Both the position numbers and the translations under genes were made by a program. Of a stretch of DNA of 64,000 nucleotides, positions 52,803 to 61,700 are shown one piece after another. Location of the stretch: contig PAMZ01000002.1 of assembly GCA_002707495.1 (NCBI GenBank), positions 134,058 to 198,057 of the forward strand, read 5' to 3'. The stretch's first letter is position 1. Every line of letters starts with the position of its first letter. Below the pieces are notes generated by a model. It searched no databases and was not told the origin of the DNA. It was given only the letters and a program-made list of their open reading frames with translations. This stretch comes from Halobacteriovoraceae bacterium (lineage in GTDB: Bacteria; Bdellovibrionota; Bacteriovoracia; Bacteriovoracales; Bacteriovoracaceae).

Positions 52803-55800
52803 TTAGGGAGAAACATATGGCAATGTATAAACTTCATTATTACTTGCCGAAGAACTTGCTTCAGTCGCCGTTAAAGAATTTGATCGTACATTTAAAAATC
52901 CAGTCACAACGATTGCATCCGTAAGGCTCGAACCTGCACCATTTTCGTCAATATGATTGGCGATACCGATAAAGTCACCTTCGTTTTCAGAACTCACTGA
53001 ACCTTCATCGCCGATGGTGATATTTTTAATAGGGTCTGAGAGTGCAACTCCTAGATTAAAACTCTCGTTTGCAACCATAGGTTGAATCCAAGCACATTTC
53101 TCTAAGTTTTGAGAGTCAGCTGAATCATAACTACATTTTGCAGTAGGAGCGGAGCCATCAATTCGAATTAAATAAGTATGGTAATTTCCTGCACTTAAAG
53201 AGTCATCATTTACCGCTAGTAAAAGCTGAGCTTCTGCAGGACCTGCCACAATATCGTACTCACTAATACTCGCAAAAGGAGCAAATCCAACATCAAATTC
53301 CTCATAGGAGTAGATAGGAAGTGAACTTCCGTCTAGGTCATAATCTCCACCAGTGGAGTCGACTCTCGCAAGGGCAAGGTTTCCACTATCATTGGTTCCC
53401 GTGACAAAAACAGAAGGATCAAAATCCGTAGTTTCTTTGGAAACGCTTAGTTTAATTTTGGTAACATCTGAGTTGCTAAAAAGGTCAGTATTCGTTTCAA
53501 CAATTGCATTTGCAGTCGAAACTTCATGCAGATGAATTTCACCGCCGGCTAATTCTTTTACTGCGATCAATACTCTGTCATTTCCATCAATATCATTAGC
53601 GATGGCAGAGGCCTGTACATTTGTGGTCCCGGAGTAGAGTGTACTGGTCATATTAGCATCATCAAGTCTGACTCCTAAATCACCTTGTAGGACTGAGACT
53701 TTAAATTTATTTGCCCCTGATTGATTAACATCGATATAAGGTAATTGAAACTTACCATTGGTTTCATTTACCATAATACTTCCAATGATTGCTGCCCCAA
53801 TATCGTTTTCGAAAAAATCACCCTCTGAGATTCCAAAAAGTTCAACTGTACTTCCAGTTGCAACCGCTCTTAAACCTTGAATTTCGGTGGCCGTCGAAGC
53901 GTTGATTGCAGTTGCAAAACTCTGAGCCGTCAGATTGACTGTGGTGCAACCGCTCGTACAAAAATCAGTCCCACCGACTAAGGAGAGAGAACCTCCATGT
54001 AGACCAGAGAAGGTTACCGTCATCGCAGTAATCGATCCGTTATTATAAGGCTGAGTGAAAACAAGCTCAGCATTTCCGTCACTATTTATAGATTCGCTAT
54101 TGATACCTGTACTTGCAACCGTGATATTATTGGTGAGATCATCATAGCCGGGATCCCAACCAAAAGTGCCAGAATGAATAAAGCCCGTTTTTCCTGAGCC
54201 AATATCAATTCTTCTGATATGAACAGAGTCGTTTCCAGAAATTGGTGCCATATAGGAAATATAAAGAGAACCATTAGTCGGATCTCCGGTAATGGATAAA
54301 TTGGTAACTTCGTTAGAGGCAAATGCACCATCGGTTGAAGCATCAAAAATAATACTTTCCATCTGACCTGTAACACTTGAACCTTCCCCCGTTGCGGAGA
54401 TAGTAGGGTCAAGTGAGCCTTGTTTCGTTCCATCAGCGCCAATGACGTGTTTTTCTACAACAATTTGTTTGTTGATAGTTACATATGCGGTGTATTGAAC
54501 GATAGGATCTGTGCTGCTTGGATCAACCCAAGTGGCTACCGCACCTTCACCGTTATTAGCTGTTGAATTTTCATCATAAGCATATCCTGCTGATAGGTTA
54601 GGAATGACGTTAAAATCCCAAGCCTGACCGAGTCCACCTGAACCAATGGCAGTAGAGGAGTCCATTGGTCCTCCTGCGTCAGTACAATCATCATTGGTAG
54701 CATCATAAGCCTCTTTTAGAGTTTGAGATCCATCGATAAATCCATCATCACCTAAACATAATTTTACCTGAACAGGGACGCCAGTAAACTGAGTGACGGC
54801 CACCGGAAGTAGTGATGCAGCCTCGACAATCTCTGAGCTTGGAGTCCATGAGAGGATTCGCTCATTAGCGCCTTCGATTGGAAACCAGTCATTTCCCGTG
54901 CCGTCGTAATTGACAACCCATTGATACTCAATCTCATCCCCATCAGCTGTTGAAGCATCAGTGACAGGTCCAGGATCAAGTGTTACTGGAAGTCCTGCAA
55001 GGATAGTTATATTTGTCGGTAGAGTAGGATCTACCTGACCTGGATCATCAAAACTTGGATCCGGGTTATCGTTGTTTATTGGTATACGAACATAGACAGC
55101 TTCAGAAGTTCGACAACCTGGTTTATCGTCTGTATTACAATCAGTTCCATCCACTGCACTTGCCGCTGCCCCTGGAAGGTCTGTCACAGAAACTTTATAA
55201 TAAGCGATACCTCTTCCGTTCGCGTCTATTTGATCAGTGCCTTGAAGAGCATCAAATCGGATTTGATGATTAATGGCCACACTGTTTGTCGTTTGACTTA
55301 CATCTCCCCAATTAACCGTTGTCGTTGCAATATTTGGCACGAGAGTAGAGAGTTTAGAAGCATCAAATGCAGCATCATCAGGATCACATTCAGTCACCGC
55401 TGTGGCCAGGTCTTCCGTACAATAGAGCTGGTCAATACTAATTCTATGTTGATCTCTCTGATTGTCAGTCACTTGTACGTGGAATTGAATGAGCTCACCC
55501 TCTGATAGCCCTGGGTCAACTGAAAGATCTTCACCTAAAGTGATGGCAGAACCAGGAGTGGAAGGGAGTGAAACATAAGACGAAGTTGTCGCTGAATCAA
55601 TAAAATCTGCAATCGCCACATCGTCATTATAATCTTGAACATCGTCAACAACCCACTCAATCTCGTTTGAGGCTTGACCATTTCCAAGGTCAAATGGTGA
55701 TCCATTATCTCTTACTATCGCGCTGATAGTATAGCTTTGACTGGAGTAAACGAGAGGTCCATCATTATCAAATGGATTGATGATGATATCACATTCGTAA

Positions 55801-57440
55801 GCTTGATCATCATTGGTATCATTTGAATCGATGTCAATTCTTGTATCACCAGTAAGATTACAATTTGAAAAAGAATACTTACTTGGCATATCTCCATCGG
55901 CAAGTTCACCGTTGATATAGATTTCAAGCGTAAAATTAGCCGATTCATTTGTTGCACTGGTATCATAAGGATCATAGTCATCGTCTTCAACTTCGATTCT
56001 TAGCCTAACAGGTCTTGCATTTCCAGTTATATCATAATTGAGAATATTATCTCCCCAAGTCATTTTACAACCAGTGTATCTCGTTGAGGTTTCACTGGAA
56101 CAATCTAGTGCTTGATACTGACTTCCTGCCGGAGTAGGCTCAGTTGAAGTATCAGCAGGCAATTCAACATCAGCAATGGTGATAACCGGTGGAGTATTCG
56201 CTCTTCTTACTCTCAAGGTATAATCATATCTTTGAATTTGATTAAATCCTTTATACTTACTTTGAGAAGTTGTTCCCGTAAATTTATCATAGACAACAAT
56301 GGAGAGAGTATGAGACTCGATATTCACATTACTTGGGATATCGTATTCATAATCATTATAACCATCTTCAGAAAGACAGTAGACAGTGCTGTCATCAGCA
56401 GCGTTATATTCTAAAGCCATCTGAATATCAATGGCACCTGGGATGGGTTGACCGTCTATGAGATAGTCTACAAAAACACCGTCTCCATTCACACCATCTA
56501 AATTAGCATCTCCGTTTTCTGTGGCATAAACACAAAAGTCTACCGGAGTTGTTAACGTATCGGCCGGAGTTAAAAATCCACTATTAGAGATACTTAATTC
56601 ATCGATCGCTGTTATGACCGTTCCAGAAGCTGGAGTCGCATTCCCAAGAGTTGTACTCGTTCCCAAGGATACACTTGCAAAAGTAGGGACAGTATTAGTC
56701 ACTTGCCAAAGTTGTGAATCATAGACAGAAGTTGATGCATCTGTGAGAACGAGTTGGATTGCATAGATTCCGGTTCCAACAAAATAGCCTGAGCCAGAAG
56801 TCGGATCAAAAGAGAAATCTACATCTGTGCTAACTGCACCTGTTGTACCCGTCGATACACTCGCTCCATTCACATACCAAGTATAAGTAATATTATTAAC
56901 CCCATCAGGGTTTTGAATTGTAGCATCAATTGTTGTTGCCGCACTTGAAATCGTTGTGGTGAACACGGGAGAGGTTTCTGTATAGACAGAGGGTGTTGTC
57001 TCCGTGATGACGTTTACCGTCCAACTTCTAGAGTCAAAGATCTGAGTTCCATCTTCGTCCAGGAGTTGCACTTCAATAATATAAGTTCCAGCAGAATAAG
57101 CCGTATGATTAAAAGTTAATGAGGTGGTTGTGGCCAAAAGACTTTGGTTCCCACTAGAGTTGGTTAGATACCAACGAAGTTGGTAGCCATTATTATAAGA
57201 ATCAGAAACTGTTACAGAGTGAGTTACTGAGGGGTCAGCAAAAGAAATTGTATAAGAAGTAGCTGGAGTGATATTTGAAATGGAAACTGTTTGCCCACTT
57301 GCACCTAGAGTGGCCACACATCTTCTTTGAGTCGAATCATAAGCTTCGTTACTCTTACATTGAGTCGTCTTTTCCTGGGGTAAACAACTTACCAGAAATA
57401 AAATACTTAGAATGTGGAGTCCTTTCAAAAAGTTCAGCAT
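52803..57440 (-). CDS. Giant Ig/PKD-like surface lipoprotein
   Basis: A protein of about 1545 residues with a lipobox (LFLVSC, Cys about 19). A short Cys-flanked loop follows (QCKSNEAYDSTQRRC). Then come two or more PKD/Ig-like beta domains (WYLTNSSGNQ and WYVNGASVSTG, each about 100 residues) and a long Asp- and Thr-rich beta region. No enzyme motif is seen. Such proteins are usually surface adhesins or structural proteins. The ORF has an ATG at 57452, but ATG 57440 has AGGA at the right distance and begins the signal peptide. The gene layout parallels the lipoprotein at 58756. Confidence 0.75.
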   Translation of the reverse strand: MLNFLKGLHILSILFLVSCLPQEKTTQCKSNEAYDSTQRRCVATLGASGQTVSISNITPATSYTISFADPSVTHSVTVSDSYNNGYQLRWYLTNSSGNQSLLATTTSLTFNHTAYSAGTYIIEVQLLDEDGTQIFDSRSWTVNVITETTPSVYTETSPVFTTTISSAATTIDATIQNPDGVNNITYTWYVNGASVSTGTTGAVSTDVDFSFDPTSGSGYFVGTGIYAIQLVLTDASTSVYDSQLWQVTNTVPTFASVSLGTSTTLGNATPASGTVITAIDELSISNSGFLTPADTLTTPVDFCVYATENGDANLDGVNGDGVFVDYLIDGQPIPGAIDIQMALEYNAADDSTVYCLSEDGYNDYEYDIPSNVNIESHTLSIVVYDKFTGTTSQSKYKGFNQIQRYDYTLRVRRANTPPVITIADVELPADTSTEPTPAGSQYQALDCSSETSTRYTGCKMTWGDNILNYDITGNARPVRLRIEVEDDDYDPYDTSATNESANFTLEIYINGELADGDMPSKYSFSNCNLTGDTRIDIDSNDTNDDQAYECDIIINPFDNDGPLVYSSQSYTISAIVRDNGSPFDLGNGQASNEIEWVVDDVQDYNDDVAIADFIDSATTSSYVSLPSTPGSAITLGEDLSVDPGLSEGELIQFHVQVTDNQRDQHRISIDQLYCTEDLATAVTECDPDDAAFDASKLSTLVPNIATTTVNWGDVSQTTNSVAINHQIRFDALQGTDQIDANGRGIAYYKVSVTDLPGAAASAVDGTDCNTDDKPGCRTSEAVYVRIPINNDNPDPSFDDPGQVDPTLPTNITILAGLPVTLDPGPVTDASTADGDEIEYQWVVNYDGTGNDWFPIEGANERILSWTPSSEIVEAASLLPVAVTQFTGVPVQVKLCLGDDGFIDGSQTLKEAYDATNDDCTDAGGPMDSSTAIGSGGLGQAWDFNVIPNLSAGYAYDENSTANNGEGAVATWVDPSSTDPIVQYTAYVTINKQIVVEKHVIGADGTKQGSLDPTISATGEGSSVTGQMESIIFDASTDGAFASNEVTNLSITGDPTNGSLYISYMAPISGNDSVHIRRIDIGSGKTGFIHSGTFGWDPGYDDLTNNITVASTGINSESINSDGNAELVFTQPYNNGSITAMTVTFSGLHGGSLSLVGGTDFCTSGCTTVNLTAQSFATAINASTATEIQGLRAVATGSTVELFGISEGDFFENDIGAAIIGSIMVNETNGKFQLPYIDVNQSGANKFKVSVLQGDLGVRLDDANMTSTLYSGTTNVQASAIANDIDGNDRVLIAVKELAGGEIHLHEVSTANAIVETNTDLFSNSDVTKIKLSVSKETTDFDPSVFVTGTNDSGNLALARVDSTGGDYDLDGSSLPIYSYEEFDVGFAPFASISEYDIVAGPAEAQLLLAVNDDSLSAGNYHTYLIRIDGSAPTAKCSYDSADSQNLEKCAWIQPMVANESFNLGVALSDPIKNITIGDEGSVSSENEGDFIGIANHIDENGAGSSLTDAIVVTGFLNVRSNSLTATEASSSASNNEVYTLPYVSP

Positions 57441-57631
57441 ACGATTCCTCATCTACATTTATCGGACTTTAAAAATAGAACCTTAAAGGTTTCTTCTATA
57501 GATTAATTATCTCACGTGAATTTTTTTGTATTGAGATATCAGATAGTTACCATCACTATATGGCGTTAATAGTCTGGGGAATGACAATTTTTAGATGCGA
57601 TAGGTAGTAGTAAGTACGTGAAATCTAGGAT

Positions 57632-58579
57632 TTAAGCTATTTCACCTTTTTTAAAGGGGTTATATAAAACTCCTTCTTTAGCCACTTCCATAAACTCTTT
57701 TATCTGAGATTGGCGTTTTTGATATAAGGCCATAAATTGCTCAAGTTTTAAGCTTTCATCATCTAAGAGGTGAAGGGCCACAATCGAAGACTCAGCATTT
57801 TCGGTCAAGATATCATCAATTTGTCCTTCCACCATGATCTCCACTCTACAGCGATCATAAACAAAGACAATCTGTAATTCAATATTTTGACCTCGTTCAA
57901 GAGCGAGAGCATCTTCAGTTTTAATTTCAAATTCAAGTTCATTAGAATCAAAATGTTCAAGAAAGAACTCACTATTATCTGGTAAATCTTCCGAGACATT
58001 GATTTCCATACGTCCCGATTCTAAACTTATTCCTCCAAGCTTTGGATGCTCCAAAGCTTTGTAGTGAAGTGAATCATCTACATTAGTCTCAGTGACATTT
58101 CTAATACGAGTCAGCTCGTCCATCTCAGATGAAAGCTGCTCTCTTTCAGCTAGACCTTCAATCTCATCGATCTCAGGATCATTAAAGAGGAATTCACCAT
58201 GAATTTTGTCAATAGACTCAATAAGTCTTTGGGTGGAGAGTTGGTGGTTGTAAACCTCATCGCACCCAAGCCGTTTAAGTACCGAAACAGCATCACGATT
58301 GTAATTTTTTATAAGAGCGATAGGTCTTAGATTTTTATTAGTAATTTTATTTTTGAATCTTTTTAATAATAATTTAACTTGAGAGAGGTCTTGATTATCT
58401 TTGGCAATAAATATAAAGATGGCCTGCTCTGCTTGGTTGAGGAACTCAGATGCCTCTAGGGGCGTCTCATAAGTTTCAATCGTTGCGTCTTCATTGTTCT
58501 TGTAGTGTTCACTTAATTCCGAGGGGAGAGTTGCCCCGCTTGGAAAATTGAATAAAAGTATGTTTAGTTTTTCTTCCAT
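57632..58579 (-). CDS. Pseudo-receiver / PilZ-like regulatory protein
   Basis: A 315-residue cytoplasmic protein with two probable domains. Residues 1-135 look like a CheY-like receiver that has lost the phosphorylation site: there is no acidic pair and no clear acceptor Asp, but the C-terminal RLGCDEVYNHQLSTQRLIESI fits alpha4-beta5-alpha5. Residues about 170-300 resemble a PilZ barrel (SLESGRMEINVS turn, then beta strands); c-di-GMP residues are not clear. It lies between the two giant lipoprotein genes with good ribosome site AGGAAG and may regulate surface display. Domain calls are by pattern only. Confidence 0.55.
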   Translation of the reverse strand: MEEKLNILLFNFPSGATLPSELSEHYKNNEDATIETYETPLEASEFLNQAEQAIFIFIAKDNQDLSQVKLLLKRFKNKITNKNLRPIALIKNYNRDAVSVLKRLGCDEVYNHQLSTQRLIESIDKIHGEFLFNDPEIDEIEGLAEREQLSSEMDELTRIRNVTETNVDDSLHYKALEHPKLGGISLESGRMEINVSEDLPDNSEFFLEHFDSNELEFEIKTEDALALERGQNIELQIVFVYDRCRVEIMVEGQIDDILTENAESSIVALHLLDDESLKLEQFMALYQKRQSQIKEFMEVAKEGVLYNPFKKGEIA

Positions 58580-58755
58580 TTTCTTCCTAAGTTTCTAACT
58601 CAATTATAACATCCTTTAGCTCACCTTAAGCTTATCGGTAGATTTTTGAGATAACTTATCAATTTTTCGAAGCATCGCTTGGACAGCTAAAAAACCTTTA
58701 TTTAATAAATGTTAATTTAAAGACCAATTTGACAGTGATTTGAGGCAGGGAAGTC

Positions 58756-61700
58756 TCAATTAGCAAATTCTCCAATAATTCCACAGCTGGCGTGAGGGTC
58801 ATCATCCGTACTGGCGACACTATCATCATCAACAGTATCAGTCTGACAATGCATAAGTAGGGTTGAGCTTCCAGTATCCAGTAATTCGATCTCATTAGTT
58901 GAACCTTCGGAGTAATGATAAAAGAAATCCTGCCCGTCTGAAGCTCCCACATCACTTACACTTGCTGTAAAGAGATCTGAAGAAGAAGTATTATAATAAA
59001 TCGTATAGCCGGTATTCATGTCACCATCACCATTAGGATCTGTTACCACATCGGCTATAACCAGGTCTGGATTTCCGTCATTATTTACATCACCCAGACC
59101 AAAGCCGGCCATATCCACAGTACTTTTCGTGGTAAGAGTGTCAACAAGTTGAAAGAAGCCCGCCAAAGAATCATTTCTATTTTCATAAAAATAAAGGGTG
59201 TTATCGCTGCCATAAGTTTGAATGATCAGATCATCTAAGTCATCACCTACTACATCAGAAAACTTAATCTCTCGAATGGATTCTCCCGTTGGTGCTGAAA
59301 TTAAGGTATCACATGCGGTATTAAGATTTCCTGCCGTATTACCTATTATACAAACCTTATGGAGACCATCGTTACTATCTACATAGGCGACCAGGGCTTC
59401 ATTATCACCATCATCATCCATATCAAAAGACCGGACAAAATTGATCGTACCAACATCAGCTCCACCAGATGAACCGTCACTTACGGTAAAAGGACCCGTC
59501 ACAGTTGCTGGTGTTCCCACTTCATCAAGAGGCGTTGTAGCGTCTAATTCAATTTTATACGTTGAAAATTGATTACCATTAACCCCAACGGTGAAAAGAA
59601 TTTTAGTCGTCGTATCAGCAGCAGGGACAATCCCGTATTGATTAGCATTTGTGGTGGCAGTTAAATCATCAATAGTGGCAAAACTATCTACAGTAACTGT
59701 ACCATCGTCAGCAAGGTAGGCTAGGGCCGAGTTACCAGTTTCGTAATAAAAGGGGGCAGCCGCCCTTGCATCCAAATTAGCACCTACACTAAAAGCAACC
59801 TCTGTTCCATCATATAGGGCAACAGCGCCAGTGTTATTAAGATAAGCCGCACCTGGAATAGTTCCTGCACAGGCAATACCATCAGTATTTCCTTCACAAT
59901 AAGTATCAAAAAGAATGAAGTCATTATTTCCATCAGCATCGATATCAAATTGCATGATTTTAAATCTATGCGCTGAAGCTGTTCCAGTTAATGGTGTTAA
60001 AATATGATTCGCTTGAACAGTAATAGACTCTTCTTTAGAAATCGTATTTCCCGCCAGTGAGCGTGAAGAGGAGAGGCTAAATGTTCTTCTTCCTAAAATA
60101 GCATTATCTGTTTTTGCAATGGCTCCCGTGCTCCCACTAAATGTAAACGGGCTGGGAAGATCGCCTGCAGTGGTTAAATTATAATCCCCCTGGTGGCAAA
60201 GATTAGTCGTATTCGGAGTATAAGAGCTTGCATTATTTAAAATAGCCGCATTTAAACTAGTTGAGTCTATAGTTAAGTGAGTTTCATCAGCAAATCTATC
60301 GGGGCTTGGTTCAAATTCAAAATTTGGTCCATCACCAACTATCACTCTAATGGTTTCTAGTTGACCGGAACTTGCCGTATTTCTCGCTCCACTTCTATAA
60401 AGTGTTCCACTATTTCGAGCTTCTATTTGCACCGAGTAATCCATAACGAGATCACCAAAACAATTGCCAGCTCCTGGCTGTTCAAATTCACAAGCAAAAT
60501 TAGAATTGAAGGTCGTGTTAGGTGAACCTAAATAGCCTGTCGATGTTCCGCCATTAAAGTCGGCAGCTATTTGAGCAGTCAGAGCAGTTGAACTGCCTAA
60601 ATCCGTCGCCGTACAATAAGCGGTTGTCGTTGCTCCACCATTGTCAGAGTCATACGAGGCTACCAAACCACCGTTGGCATCAGGGGTATAAGCGTTCGTT
60701 CCGTCTGCCGCAAGGCCACCTTGGATGACAACTACATTTCCGTATTTGGAGTAATCATAATCAGGCTCTTCTTCTACCACCAAAATATCAATAGTATCGT
60801 CAACCTGAGCTGTGGTGAAGCTTTCATTTGTGACTCCGCCACCGCCGATATTTTCAGCTGTCAGTGCAAACTCCACCGTACAACAGGTAAAAGGAGAGGC
60901 TCCACCAGCTGTTGGATCGTAGGCACGATATTCACTTGGTGTCACACCATCGAATGCTATCCATGCCGCATCAGATCCGCCGGCATCACAATTAGTTTGA
61001 GTCGTAAGACTGGAAGCCAAAGGTGTATTTTCATCTACGATATAGCAGAGACTATTTTCTTCATTCCAAGCGCGATAGAATGTTTCCCGACAAGTTGTCT
61101 CATCTGTGATCGTTCCATCAGTTGTCTCTCCGGAGATATCGACGCAATATCCATTTAAGTCATAGAAATTTCCTGACTCATCAATTCCCACATTAAGAAG
61201 GGTATTAATATTCCACCCATCTGTTGTGGTGGCGGTATATGAATTAATATATCCTGCGGTTTGAGTGTCATAACCACTACCAATGACTGCGACACTATTG
61301 TTCATTGTATCTCCGACAGTCAATAAAACGATATCATTATCATCAACTCCATTATCATCGAGATCATCTGCTCCCACAGCATAAAACTCTGTTGCCTCGA
61401 TCGTGCCTGAAGTATCTGCATCAAGACTTAAATTAGAGATATCAAACTCTATGATCACGGGCTCAGGCAACAGGCCTTCACTATTAGACACATTAATGGT
61501 TACACTTGGAAACGGATTGGCGGCGACTAAAGGGATACCAGAAATTCTTCCTGTTTTAGAATCAAGTGTGAGACCTGATGGTAGTTCTCCGCTTGTAATA
61601 GTGAAGGTACCTTGTCCTCCAACATAAGTAGGATCAAATATAGTTGAAGAGAAAAGGTTAAAACTTAAAGTATCTTCATTATTAGTATCAGGGTCAGCCG

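Noticed and set aside
57618-57645. GTGAAAT-N14-ATTTCAC inverted repeat at the end of the pseudo-receiver gene
   Set aside because: The long loop, AT-rich stem and overlap with the stop codon make a terminator unlikely.
60721-61158. 145-codon plus-strand frame inside the giant lipoprotein gene
   Set aside because: Antisense to the Cys module and Ig-like region, composition unlike real proteins of the window, no start signals.
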